Source: TMED88 sp964515335 (GTDB lineage: Bacteria > Myxococcota_A > UBA9160 > UBA4427). From it: a DNA stretch of 64,000 nucleotides. The stretch lies in NCBI GenBank assembly GCA_964515335.1, contig CAZETS010000022.1:1-64000 (forward strand), given 5' to 3'. Below the pieces are notes generated by a model. It did no database searches and was not told where the DNA came from. It saw nothing but the letters and a program-made list of their open reading frames with translations. Positions 8,913 to 16,908 of this stretch are shown here, piece after piece. The first letter of the stretch is position 1. Each line of letters begins with the position of its first letter. The translations under genes and the position numbers were made by a program.

Positions 8913-9949
8913 CGGGAGCCCAGCGCATCGACGTAGGTCCGCGCACGCTGCATCCAGCCGTGACGATCCACCATGTACTGCATGACGCGCGGGTCGCGCG
9001 CGCCCGAACCCAACGCCTCGATCGTCTTCGCTGCGAGATCGTCGAGATCGTCGTATGCCGCCACCGCACCGTGGCCCGTTTCCGCGATGACGCCTCGGTT
9101 CGGAACGACCGACTCCGTGACCACCGGAAGGCCGCTCCGGAGGTAGTAGTAGATCTTCGACAGCTCGGACTCGAAGACGTCTGCACTCGGAGCCAACGCA
9201 ACCCCTACGTGGGCATGCAGCATGTACTGCCACGCCTCCGCCTGGTCGACCGGGCCGTGAACGTGCACCACGGATTCGTCGAGCGGCTCCGAATCGCCGG
9301 CATAGTGCAGCAGGCTGTTCTTGCCGACGAAGTGCAGCTCGATGTCCGCGCTCTCGCTCCGCAGGCGGCGGGCGAGCCGGTTCAGCACGCCCGGGAAGCG
9401 GTGCGACGTCAGCGACCCGCAAAAGAGCACGATGCGGCGGTCGCCGGGGAAGGGGTTGGCGGCGGGCTCGGGAATGACTTCGGGGCAACCCGTCGGCACG
9501 ATCAGGACCCGGGCCGACTCACCGTAGATGCGCCTCCAACGCTCGGCGTTCACCTCGTCGTTGAAGGCCACCATGGACGCCATCTCGCTGATGCGCTGCT
9601 GCTGCCGCATCAGCTCTTCGCGCCGGCCGTCGTCGCGGCGTGGATGCCGTTCGTCCACGACACGGCACATGCGCACGATCAGGTTGGGATGGGGCGGGAC
9701 GAGATCGATCGAAGCCTGATAGCAGACCTTCAACGCATCGTAGTCACGCCATTCGGCCGACCGCGCGGACTTGACCTTGACGCCGCCGAATCGCTCCACG
9801 TCCCGCCTCCGGTCGGTCACGAGGTGGGTCTTGAATCCGTGGGACTTGAAGCACTTGCCCATCGCGGCCCAACGGATCATGTCCATGCCCGCCATGCCGT
9901 GCGCGGGGTTGGCTGAGTAGACGAGTGCGATTCGCCTCACGGTCGCCAT
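8903..9949 (-). CDS. Glycosyltransferase family 4-like protein
   Basis: A 348-residue GT-B fold enzyme. The N-terminal domain starts with RRIALVYSANPAHGM, the linker region reads VLIVPTGCPEVIPEP, and the C-terminal nucleotide-sugar domain has VLFCGSLTSHRFPGV, VHVHGPVDQAEAWQY and the E-containing block LSKIYYYLRSGLPVVTE. The last corresponds to the donor-binding ExxxxxE region of GT4 enzymes. It is cytoplasmic with no signal peptide. ATG 9949 has GGAG close upstream. It overlaps the deacetylase gene downstream. The donor and acceptor are unknown; the context supports surface glycan synthesis. Confidence 0.9.
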   Translation of the reverse strand: MATVRRIALVYSANPAHGMAGMDMIRWAAMGKCFKSHGFKTHLVTDRRRDVERFGGVKVKSARSAEWRDYDALKVCYQASIDLVPPHPNLIVRMCRVVDERHPRRDDGRREELMRQQQRISEMASMVAFNDEVNAERWRRIYGESARVLIVPTGCPEVIPEPAANPFPGDRRIVLFCGSLTSHRFPGVLNRLARRLRSESADIELHFVGKNSLLHYAGDSEPLDESVVHVHGPVDQAEAWQYMLHAHVGVALAPSADVFESELSKIYYYLRSGLPVVTESVVPNRGVIAETGHGAVAAYDDLDDLAAKTIEALGSGARDPRVMQYMVDRHGWMQRARTYVDALGSRWQ

Positions 9950-10129
9950 TCTCCGGGTCGAAGATCCGATGAGCCGGCTCGAATGCTAGCCGCAGAGTCC
10001 CGCAGACGGGGCCCGCCCCGCACCCCCCGGGAAGAGCCGGCACTCGAGCGGCCGGAACCGCTCTGCGTGGAAAATCGATCGGTGCTACCGAGCGGTGAGC
10101 GCTCGGGTTGGCGCGCACGGGGAGGGGCA

Positions 10130-10585
10130 GTGGCGAAGAGTGCGGTTCTCGTTGCGGGATTGGCTCTGTGTTCGGTGATCGGCTGCAACGGCCCGCTGCC
10201 GTTTCTATCCGGCGGGCGTCTCCACGGCGAGGTGCGGCCGGCGCCCGCCAGTTGGGCGTTTCCGGAAGACTTCGGGGTCATCCAGCTCGAGACCGATCCC
10301 GAAGATCCCTATTCGGTGAACATCGCCTACACCCAGCTCGACAGTCGCCTCTACGTCTATGCCGGAGACACGAAGACCCGGTGGGTGCAGAACATGGAGG
10401 CGGATCCGAGGGTCCGGTTTCGCATCGGCGAGGTGATCTACGAGCTCGAAGCCGAACGGGTGACGGACGACGCCGAGTCGAACGCCTTCGCTCGGGCCTG
10501 GGTGGATCACTCCGTGTTCCACCGCGATCCCGCGACGCTCGACGAACGCTGGCTCTACCGCCTGGTGGCGCGAACCCGGGACTGA
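10130..10585 (+). CDS. PNPOx-fold (deazaflavin/FMN-binding type) lipoprotein
   Basis: A 151-residue product with a lipoprotein signal: after VAKSAVLVAGLALC the lipobox VIGC places the lipidated Cys at residue 19. The mature part (QLDSRLYVYAGDTKTRWVQN, then DPRVRFRIGEVIYELEAERV) resembles the split-barrel pyridoxamine-phosphate-oxidase/nitroreductase group that binds FMN or F420. GTG 10130 is chosen because GGAGGGG lies 5 nt upstream and the signal peptide begins there. The gene is monocistronic, divergent from the glycosyltransferase and convergent with glutamate dehydrogenase. A flavin-binding lipoprotein outside the cytoplasm is unusual for this fold; it may have lost cofactor binding. Confidence 0.82.
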   Translation: MAKSAVLVAGLALCSVIGCNGPLPFLSGGRLHGEVRPAPASWAFPEDFGVIQLETDPEDPYSVNIAYTQLDSRLYVYAGDTKTRWVQNMEADPRVRFRIGEVIYELEAERVTDDAESNAFARAWVDHSVFHRDPATLDERWLYRLVARTRD

Positions 10586-10604
10586 CGGCCCTTTGGTCTG
10601 CTCC

Positions 10605-10629
10605 CATCCGCCGAGGGTCCGGGCGGATG
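10605..10629. terminator. Inverted repeat between convergent genes, possible terminator
   Basis: CATCCGCC and GGCGGATG form a perfect 8-bp stem with a 9-nt loop in the gap between the PNPOx-like gene and gdhA, which converge here. No U-tract follows on either strand, so it may act only weakly or with Rho. Confidence 0.35.
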
Positions 10630-10664
10630 CCGCCGAGCCGAAGACGTGGGGCTCTACCGCGGCC

Positions 10665-12011
10665 CTACGGCCAGATCCCCCGAGCCAGCGCTACGCGAGC
10701 CAGCTTGCGCACCGCCATCACGAAGGCGCTCGTGCGCAGATCGATCGGATCGAGATCGCCCTCGAGAAACGGCCGCTTGTGGACCAGCTCGTGCCGCTGA
10801 GCCTCGATCTCCTCGCGCCTGGCGACCAGCTCGCGTTGCGTGAGCAGCACCCGGTCGGCCGCGCGGGTCATCCTGCGCTCGAGCTTCTCGTGGACCTCCG
10901 ATAGATCCCACTGCTGGTTCTCGTTGTTCTGGACCCACTCGAAGTAGCTGACCGTCACGCCGCCCGCGTTCGCCAGGATGTCGGGCACGACCGCAATCCC
11001 CCGCTCGAAAAGGATCCTGTCCGCCGCCGGCGTGGTCGGGCCGTTCGCGCCCTCGACGACCATGCGGGCCCGGATGCGCTCCGCGTTGTCCTCCCGGATC
11101 TGACTCTCGAGCGCCGCCGGCAGCAGGATGTCGCAGGGCAGCTCGAGCAGCTCGTCGCTGCCGAGCGTGATCGCGTGCGGGACGCCGACGATCGTGCCGG
11201 CCGTCTCGCGATGGGCCTCGACCCGATCGAGGTCGAGGCCCTCCTCGTTGCAGATCCCGCCCTTCGAGTCGGCGAGACCGACGATCCGCGCGCCGGCGTC
11301 CCGAAACAGCCGCGCCGCGTTGCGCCCCACGTCGCCGAACCCCTGGATGACTACGCGCGCTCCATCGAGCGACGAGAGTCCGTCGACGACGCCCTTCTCG
11401 AGCAGGTGCCGGGCGGCGATCAGGCAGCCGTAGGCGGTGGCCTCGAGACGGCCCACCGAGCCGCCGATCTCGATCGGCTTGCCGGTGACGACGCCGAGAT
11501 TGTTCTCACCCGGGTGGAGCATGTGATAGGTGTCGTAGATCCACGCCATCGTCTGCTCGTTGGTGTTGATGTCGGGCGCGGGGATGTCGCGGTGCGGACC
11601 GATGTTGTCGCCGAGCGCGGCCACGTAGCGGCGCGTGATGTGGCGAAGGTCGGCGTCGCTGAGCTCCTTGGGATCACAGACGACGCCGCCCTTGGCGCCG
11701 CCGAAGGGCACGTCGAGGACGGCGCACTTCCACGTCATCCAGGCGGCGAGCGCGCACACCTCGTCGGCGGTGACGTCCGGATGGAAGCGGATGCCGCCCT
11801 TCCCGGGCCCGCGTACACGATTGTGCACGACGCGGTACGCCTCGAACGAGCGCACGTCGCCGTCGTCGAGCAGGATCGGCAGGCGCAACGCGATGACCTG
11901 CACGGGATACTGCAGGAATTCGACGAGTCCCGCCTTCAGCTCGGGCAGAAAGCGGATCGCGTGGGCGAACTGCGCCCTGGCGATTTCGAATGGATTCAGG
12001 TTCTCGGCCAT
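10665..12011 (-). CDS. gdhA: Glutamate dehydrogenase (Glu/Leu/Phe/Val family)
   Basis: A 448-residue amino-acid dehydrogenase. GPGKGGIRFHPDVT is the substrate-lysine region, CAVLDVPFGGAKGGV contains the catalytic Lys, DINTNEQTMAWIYDTY is a strongly conserved glutamate dehydrogenase block, and VVIQGFGDVGRNAA is the Rossmann nucleotide-binding loop. It interconverts glutamate and 2-oxoglutarate plus ammonia in the cytoplasm. ATG 12011 gives a family-like N-terminus (MAENLNPFEIARAQ). It is transcribed divergently from the hydrogenase operon across a 140-nt gap. NAD versus NADP use cannot be judged from the sequence alone. Confidence 0.95.
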   Translation of the reverse strand: MAENLNPFEIARAQFAHAIRFLPELKAGLVEFLQYPVQVIALRLPILLDDGDVRSFEAYRVVHNRVRGPGKGGIRFHPDVTADEVCALAAWMTWKCAVLDVPFGGAKGGVVCDPKELSDADLRHITRRYVAALGDNIGPHRDIPAPDINTNEQTMAWIYDTYHMLHPGENNLGVVTGKPIEIGGSVGRLEATAYGCLIAARHLLEKGVVDGLSSLDGARVVIQGFGDVGRNAARLFRDAGARIVGLADSKGGICNEEGLDLDRVEAHRETAGTIVGVPHAITLGSDELLELPCDILLPAALESQIREDNAERIRARMVVEGANGPTTPAADRILFERGIAVVPDILANAGGVTVSYFEWVQNNENQQWDLSEVHEKLERRMTRAADRVLLTQRELVARREEIEAQRHELVHKRPFLEGDLDPIDLRTSAFVMAVRKLARVALARGIWP

Positions 12012-12084
12012 CGCGTCGTGACTCGGGCGACTCCCGGCCAGCATACCCCATCGGATCGTCAGCTTCGCCGCACACGCGCAGCTG

Positions 12085-12099
12085 TGTCGTTTGGCGACA
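12085..12099. promoter_or_regulatory. Candidate operator (TGTCG-N5-CGACA)
   Basis: A perfect 5-5-5 inverted repeat lies in the 140-nt gap between gdhA and the hydrogenase operon. It is centred about 49 nt before the inferred hydrogenase transcript start, a position typical of an activator. A second inverted repeat, CGCTCGC (12102-12108) with GCGAGCG (12116-12122), lies just downstream. No known regulator is assigned. Confidence 0.35.
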
Positions 12100-12125
12100 T
12101 CCGCTCGCGAGCCAGGCGAGCGAGC

Positions 12126-12134
12126 TGATATGAT
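12126..12134 (+). promoter_or_regulatory. Extended -10 promoter for the hydrogenase operon
   Basis: TGA followed by TATGAT is a good extended -10 element. A transcript starting 7 nt further on (12141) would begin at the GGAGG ribosome binding site, giving an 11-nt leader before GTG 12152. No -35 box is seen, so an activator at 12085-12099 is plausible. Confidence 0.4.
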
Positions 12135-12151
12135 CCGCACGGAGGTCGCCG

Positions 12152-13270
12152 GTGGAGACGACGGGCACCGCGGAGCGCTGGCTGCCGCGCGGATCACTGC
12201 AGTCACTCCTCGACGAGCTCTTCGCAGGCGGGTACGAGACGCTCGGCCCGGTGCTTCGCGAGGGCAGCGTCACCTTCGCCCCGGTGCGTCGGGTCGACGA
12301 GCTGCCGGTCGGCCAGCGCGACGAGCAATCACCCGGGCGCTACCGCGCCGAGCCCGTCGGCGGCGAGCGCGTCTTCGACGTCGTCCATGGACACGCCGGT
12401 CTCAAGGGCCTCTGCTTCGCGCCGCGGGAAGAGCTGCTTCGCGTAGAGACCGAGGGCATCGGGCGCCCGTTCACCGCGGCGCCGACGCTGCCGCCCGCCC
12501 GCAAGCTCGCCGTGCTCGGCGCGCGGGCCTGCGACCTGGCCGGCCTGCGCGTGCAGGACCGCGTCTTCCTCTACGACCGCTACCCCGACCCGTACTATGC
12601 CGCCCGCCGAGAGGGCCTCCTGCTGATCGCGGTGAACTGCACGCGATCGGTGTCCACCTGCTTCTGCACGTCGATGGGCACCGGCCCCGAGGCGAACGAG
12701 GGCTACGACATCTCGCTGACCGAGCTCGGCGAGGGCTTCGTCGCCCGCGCCGGAAGCCCAGCCGGCGCCGACCTGCTGGCGGCCCTGCGGCTCGAAGCGG
12801 CGCCCGCAGACAGGCTCGCCGAGGAGCGCGGCGCCCTCGACGCGTGCGCGGCGGGCATCGAGCGCCGCCTCGACACCGACGGCCTTCGCGACGCGCTCTT
12901 CGAGAGCCTCGAGCACCCGCGGTGGGACTCGGTCGCCGAGCGCTGCCTCTCGTGCGGCAACTGCACGATGGTCTGCCCCACCTGCTTCTGCCATGACGAG
13001 CGCGACGAGCCCGCCCTCGACGGCACCGGCGCGATCCGGGTGCGTCAGTGGGATTCGTGCTTCGATCGCGACCACGCGCAGATCCACGGAATCAACTTCA
13101 GGCCCCAGGTGCGCGAGCGCTACAGGCAGTGGCTCGTCCACAAGCTCGCGGGCTGGATCGACCAGTTCGGCACCTCGGGCTGCGTGGGTTGCGGGCGCTG
13201 CATCAGCTGGTGCCCGGTCGGGATCGACCTGACCGAGGAGGTGGCGGCCATTCGGGGAGAGCCCTCGTGA
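12152..13270 (+). CDS. hydB: Group 3b hydrogenase/sulfhydrogenase beta subunit (HydB-type iron-sulfur protein)
   Basis: A 372-residue iron-sulfur subunit that carries electrons between the hydrogenase module and the flavin subunit. Two ferredoxin-like cluster sites are visible: CLSCGNCTMVCPTCFC (near residues 270-285) and CVGCGRCISWCPVGID (near 345-360). CTRSVSTCFCTSMGTGP is a family-specific Cys block in the middle. GTG 12152 has an optimal GGAGG 6 nt upstream (12141-12145). It is the first gene of an eleven-gene operon and overlaps hydG by 4 nt. With HydG, HydD and HydA it should form a soluble cytoplasmic NAD(P)-linked enzyme; this is family knowledge. Confidence 0.95.
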   Translation: METTGTAERWLPRGSLQSLLDELFAGGYETLGPVLREGSVTFAPVRRVDELPVGQRDEQSPGRYRAEPVGGERVFDVVHGHAGLKGLCFAPREELLRVETEGIGRPFTAAPTLPPARKLAVLGARACDLAGLRVQDRVFLYDRYPDPYYAARREGLLLIAVNCTRSVSTCFCTSMGTGPEANEGYDISLTELGEGFVARAGSPAGADLLAALRLEAAPADRLAEERGALDACAAGIERRLDTDGLRDALFESLEHPRWDSVAERCLSCGNCTMVCPTCFCHDERDEPALDGTGAIRVRQWDSCFDRDHAQIHGINFRPQVRERYRQWLVHKLAGWIDQFGTSGCVGCGRCISWCPVGIDLTEEVAAIRGEPS

Positions 13271-14118
13271 CGGCCGCCTCCCGGGCTTCGGCGCGAGCGC
13301 TCGTCCCCGAGCCGGCCGAGATCGTCGAGAAGCGCTCGTTCGGACCGGACATCCACGCCTATCGCATGCGGCTCTGCGATCCGGCGGCGCGGCCGCGCTT
13401 CGACTTCATGCAGGGACAGTTCAACATGGTCTACGTGCCGGGGGTCGGTGAGGTCGCCATCTCGATCTCGTCGGATCCGGACGACGCCGACCTCGAGCAC
13501 ACCATTCGCATCGTCGGCCGCACCACGCGCGTGATCGACCGGCTCGGCGTCGGCGACATCGTCGGCCTGCGCGGGCCCTACGGGGCGGCCTGGCCCCTGC
13601 TCGAGGCGCGCTTCAAGGACGTGCTGGTCGTGACCGGAGGCCTCGGCTGCGCGCCGGTGAGCGGCGCGATCGACTATATGTTCCGCCGGCGCGCGAGCTA
13701 CGGCCGCATCACGCTTCTGCACGGCGTCAAGAAGCCCGCCGACATGGTGCACCGCGATCGCTTCGAGGCCTGGCGGCGCGAGCCCGACACGCGGGTGCTG
13801 CTCACCAGCGACGAGCCCGATCGCCAGTGGCGCGACCGGCTGGGCGTCGTCACCGAACTCTTCGACGAGGTCGAGGTCGACCCGGGCCGGACGATCGTGT
13901 TCATGTGCGGCCCCGAGGTGATGATGCGCTTCGCGGTCCGGATCCTCGGCAGCCGCGGCGTTTCGATGGAGCGGGTGTGGGTGTCGCTCGAGCGGAACAT
14001 GAAGTGCGCGGTCGGCCTGTGCGGCCACTGCCAGTTCGGGCCCGAGTTCGTCTGCAAGGACGGACCGATCTTCCCCTTCGCGCGTGTCGCGCGCTGGTTC
14101 GGAGTGAAAGGCCTGTGA
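13267..14118 (+). CDS. hydG: Group 3b hydrogenase gamma subunit (HydG-type FAD/NAD(P)-binding)
   Basis: A 283-residue diaphorase subunit. The N-terminal barrel (FDFMQGQFNMVYVPG, ISISSDPDD) binds FAD, the central domain (VVTGGLGCAPV, FMCGPEVMM) binds NAD(P)H, and a C-terminal Cys set (NMKCAVGLCGHCQFGPEFVC) ligates a [2Fe-2S] cluster. This is the dihydroorotate-dehydrogenase electron-transfer subunit fold. GTG 13267 overlaps the hydB stop (GTGA), and the hydG stop overlaps the hydD start in the same way. It passes electrons from H2 to NAD(P)+ or the reverse. Cofactor preference cannot be read directly. Confidence 0.95.
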   Translation: MTAASRASARALVPEPAEIVEKRSFGPDIHAYRMRLCDPAARPRFDFMQGQFNMVYVPGVGEVAISISSDPDDADLEHTIRIVGRTTRVIDRLGVGDIVGLRGPYGAAWPLLEARFKDVLVVTGGLGCAPVSGAIDYMFRRRASYGRITLLHGVKKPADMVHRDRFEAWRREPDTRVLLTSDEPDRQWRDRLGVVTELFDEVEVDPGRTIVFMCGPEVMMRFAVRILGSRGVSMERVWVSLERNMKCAVGLCGHCQFGPEFVCKDGPIFPFARVARWFGVKGL

Positions 14119-14897
14119 GCGAGCGACCGAAGCTGGCCGTCTTCAAGTTCGCCTCGTGCGACGGGTGCCAGGTCTCCATCCTGAACCTCGACGAGACGCT
14201 GCTCGCCCTCGCCGACCGGGTGGAGATCGCCTTCTTCCTCGAGGCGACCAGCCGCGTCGACCCCGGCCCCTACGACGTGGCCCTGGTCGAGGGCAGCATC
14301 ACCACCGCGGCGGACGTCGCGCGGATCGAGCAGGTGCGGGCCTCCTCGCGAACGCTGATCACCATCGGCGCCTGTGCGACCGCCGGCGGCATCCAGGCGC
14401 TGCGCAATCTCGCCGACGTCGAGGAGTGGAAGCGGCACGTCTACCCGCACCCCGAGTGGATCGACGCGCTGGCCAGCTCGACACCGATCGCCGACCACGT
14501 GCGCGTCGACGAGGCCATCCACGGCTGCCCGGTCGACCGCGAGCAAGTGCTGCGCGTGCTGCTGCGCGCCCTGCTCGGCGCGGCCTCCGACCTGCCGAGC
14601 GGTCCGCTGTGTCTCGAGTGCAAGCGCGCGGGCCACGCGTGCGTGGTCGTGACGAAGAACGCGCCCTGCATGGGACCGGTCACCCGGGCGGGCTGCGGAG
14701 CGCTCTGCCCGAGCCTCGGACGCGACTGCTACGCGTGCTTCGGCCCTGCCGACGACCCCAGCCCCGAGGCGCTCGCCGACCTGCTCGCGCGAAACGGCGA
14801 CACCCGCCGCGACGTCACCCTGCGATTGCGCGGGGTGGCCGGCTGGGACCCGAAGTTCCGCGAACTCGCCGATCGACTGGAGGAGCGCGGTGGCTGA
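14115..14897 (+). CDS. hydD: Group 3b [NiFe]-hydrogenase small subunit
   Basis: The 260-residue small subunit carries the iron-sulfur relay next to the Ni-Fe site. The proximal-cluster Cys residues appear in FASCDGCQVSIL (residues 12-23), IGACATAGGIQAL, and IHGCPVD. The C-terminal Cys-rich region (CLECKRAGHACVVV, APCMGPVTRAGCGALCPS, CYACFGP) provides the medial and distal clusters. No twin-arginine signal is present, as expected for a cytoplasmic group 3 enzyme. GTG 14115 overlaps the hydG stop. The gene ends 8 nt inside hydA, which points to tightly coupled synthesis. Confidence 0.95.
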   Translation: MSERPKLAVFKFASCDGCQVSILNLDETLLALADRVEIAFFLEATSRVDPGPYDVALVEGSITTAADVARIEQVRASSRTLITIGACATAGGIQALRNLADVEEWKRHVYPHPEWIDALASSTPIADHVRVDEAIHGCPVDREQVLRVLLRALLGAASDLPSGPLCLECKRAGHACVVVTKNAPCMGPVTRAGCGALCPSLGRDCYACFGPADDPSPEALADLLARNGDTRRDVTLRLRGVAGWDPKFRELADRLEERGG

Positions 14898-16203
14898 GCG
14901 GCGCACGATCGAGGTGGGCGCGCTGGCGCGCGTCGAAGGCGAGGGAGCGCTCCACGTCACGGTCGAGGGCGGCGCGGTCAGCGACCTGCGCCTCGAGATC
15001 TTCGAGCCGCCGCGCTTCTTCGAGTCGTTCCTCCGCGGGCGCGCCGTCGGCGAACTGCCCGACCTGGTGGCGCGCATCTGCGGCATCTGCCCGGTCGCCT
15101 ACCAGATGAGCACCGTCCACGCCCTCGAGGCGATCTTCGGCGTCGAAGTCGATCCGGCGGTGCGCGCGCTGCGACGGCTCTACTACGCGGGCGAGTGGAT
15201 CGAGAGCCACGTCCTCCACATGGTGTTCCTGGCGGCGCCCGACTACCTGAATCTCGACGACGCCATGGCGATCGCCCGCACGCATCGCGCCGAGGTCGAG
15301 CGCGCGCTGCGCGTCCGGCGTGCCGGCAACCGCATCCTCGAGCTGCTGGGCGCTCGCGCCGTCAATCCCGTGGGCGTGGTGATCGGCGGCTTCGCGCGCG
15401 TGCCGACCCGCGCCGAGCTCGACGCCCTCGCCGACGAGCTGCGGGCGGTGCGCGCCGACGCAGAGGCGCTGCTCGACTGGCTGGCCTCGCTGCCGGTGCC
15501 GAGGCGCCCGCAGCCGATCGAGCTGGTCTCGCTGCGCCATCCCGACGAGTACCCGATGAACGAGGGACGCATCGTCTCGAGCGCGGGCATCGACATCGCG
15601 GCCGCCGACTTCGACGCGATCTTCGAGGAGACGCAGGTCGAGCACTCGACGGCGCTGCACTGCCGCGTGCGCGAGCGCGGCGCCTACCAGGTGGGGCCCC
15701 TCGCGCGACTGCTGCTCAACCACGAGCGGCTGGCCCCGGTGGCGGCCGGCGCCTTCGCGGCGCTCGCCGACCGCTTCGCCGAGCCCGACCCGGCGGCCTC
15801 GGTGTTCGCCCGCGGCATCGAGGTGCTGCAGGCCATCAACGAGGCCATCGCGGTGGCCCACGACCTCGACCCGCCCGCCACGCTGCAGCCCGAGTGGTCG
15901 CCGCGCCCGGGACGCTTCGCCTGGGCGACCGAGGCGCCCCGCGGCGTGCTCTGGATCGAGCTGGCGACCACCGGGGACGGACACGTCGAAGAGATCCGCA
16001 TCGTGCCACCGACGTCCCAGAACCAGGCCCGCATCGAAGAAGACCTGCGCGGGCTCGTCCCAGGTCTCCTCTCGGGCAGCGACGCCGACGTGAGCCGCGC
16101 GTGCGAGTCCGCGATCCGCGACTACGATCCGTGCATCTCCTGCGCGACACACTTCCTGACCCTGCACCTCGATCGGGGAGACCCGCCATGCGAATCCGCG
16201 TAG
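14890..16203 (+). CDS. hydA: Group 3b [NiFe]-hydrogenase large (catalytic) subunit
   Basis: The 437-residue catalytic subunit binds the Ni-Fe(CN)2CO centre. The two ligand motifs are RICGICP (about residues 62-68) and DPCISCATH near the C-terminus, giving the four Cys ligands. A 16-residue tail follows the terminal His and should be cut off by the maturation protease encoded next. N-terminal GALARVEGEGALHV is the usual large-subunit start. GTG 14890 overlaps hydD by 8 nt. All ligand residues are intact, so an active enzyme is expected, provided the shortened HypA still works. Confidence 0.96.
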   Translation: MAERRTIEVGALARVEGEGALHVTVEGGAVSDLRLEIFEPPRFFESFLRGRAVGELPDLVARICGICPVAYQMSTVHALEAIFGVEVDPAVRALRRLYYAGEWIESHVLHMVFLAAPDYLNLDDAMAIARTHRAEVERALRVRRAGNRILELLGARAVNPVGVVIGGFARVPTRAELDALADELRAVRADAEALLDWLASLPVPRRPQPIELVSLRHPDEYPMNEGRIVSSAGIDIAAADFDAIFEETQVEHSTALHCRVRERGAYQVGPLARLLLNHERLAPVAAGAFAALADRFAEPDPAASVFARGIEVLQAINEAIAVAHDLDPPATLQPEWSPRPGRFAWATEAPRGVLWIELATTGDGHVEEIRIVPPTSQNQARIEEDLRGLVPGLLSGSDADVSRACESAIRDYDPCISCATHFLTLHLDRGDPPCESA

Positions 16204-16673
16204 TCGGCCTGGGGACCTCGTTCGGAGACGATGCCGCCGGTCCGCTCGTCGCCACCGCCCTGGCGAACGGACCGCCGCTTCCGCCGGACGTCGACGTGGT
16301 CACCTGCTACCGCCCGGTCGACCTCGTCGAGCTGCTCGACGGGGTGGACGCGGCCGTCGTCGTCGACGCCGCCCGCTTCGGCGCCCGGCCGGGAACCGTG
16401 CACGAGGTCGCACCCGGGCGCGTCGCCGAATCGGCGCGCACCTCGTCCCACGGACTCGGCCTGCGCGAGGCCCTCGCCCTGGCCGAAGCGCTCGATCGCG
16501 CGCCGCGCCGCATCTCGGTGGTGGCGATCGAGGCAAGGGGCGAAGACAGCCGCTCGCTCTCGCCCGAGGTCGAGTCGGCGGTCGACGAGGCGGCCGCCGT
16601 CGTGCGCGCCCGCTGCCGCGCCTGGCGGACCGGGGCCGCCCCGGCGTCGACGGAGACCTCGACGCATGCATGA
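16188..16673 (+). CDS. Hydrogenase maturation endopeptidase (HyaD/HycI type)
   Basis: A 161-residue M52-family protease that removes the large-subunit tail after nickel insertion. VVGLGTSFGDDAAGPLVA at the N-terminus carries the first conserved acidic metal-sensing residue, and VVVDAARFGARPG carries the second; the SSHGLGL segment holds the conserved His. ATG 16188 has GGGGAG 7 nt upstream, inside the end of hydA (16-nt overlap). The C-terminal 20 residues are Ala/Thr-rich and overlap the start of hypA. Its own gene in the operon suggests specificity for this HydA. Confidence 0.92.
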   Translation: MRIRVVGLGTSFGDDAAGPLVATALANGPPLPPDVDVVTCYRPVDLVELLDGVDAAVVVDAARFGARPGTVHEVAPGRVAESARTSSHGLGLREALALAEALDRAPRRISVVAIEARGEDSRSLSPEVESAVDEAAAVVRARCRAWRTGAAPASTETSTHA

Positions 16674-16908
16674 GGCGAAGCTCTGCCTGTCGATCGTTCG
16701 CATGGCCGAGGAGGTCCTCGCCCGCGAGCACGCCGCCGTGGTGCACCGCGTCGAGCTGGCGATCGGCGAGCTGTCGGGGGTGGCGCCCGAGGCCCTCGAG
16801 GCCGCGTTTCCGATCTGCGCCTCGGGGACGCCGGTGGAGGGCGCCGCACTCGACTGGCGGCTGACCCCGGGGCGCGACCTGCGGCTTTCGTCCGTGGAGG
16901 TCGGGTGA
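16666..16908 (+). CDS. hypA: Hydrogenase nickel chaperone HypA, lacking the zinc-binding domain
   Basis: An 80-residue HypA. The N-terminal nickel-binding half is complete: MHEAKLCLSIV with the nickel-ligand His2, then VELAIGELSGVAPEALEAAF. HypA normally continues with a 35-40 residue zinc ribbon with two CxxC pairs. Here the text goes from GAALDWRLTPG straight to the C-terminal strand LRLSSVEVG, so the ribbon is missing and no CxxC remains. The reading frame is kept and the gene sits correctly between the protease and hypB with overlaps on both sides, which argues against sequencing error. The usual length is 113-120 residues. It may load nickel without zinc-dependent partner recognition, or be impaired. 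Confidence 0.88.
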   Translation: MHEAKLCLSIVRMAEEVLAREHAAVVHRVELAIGELSGVAPEALEAAFPICASGTPVEGAALDWRLTPGRDLRLSSVEVG

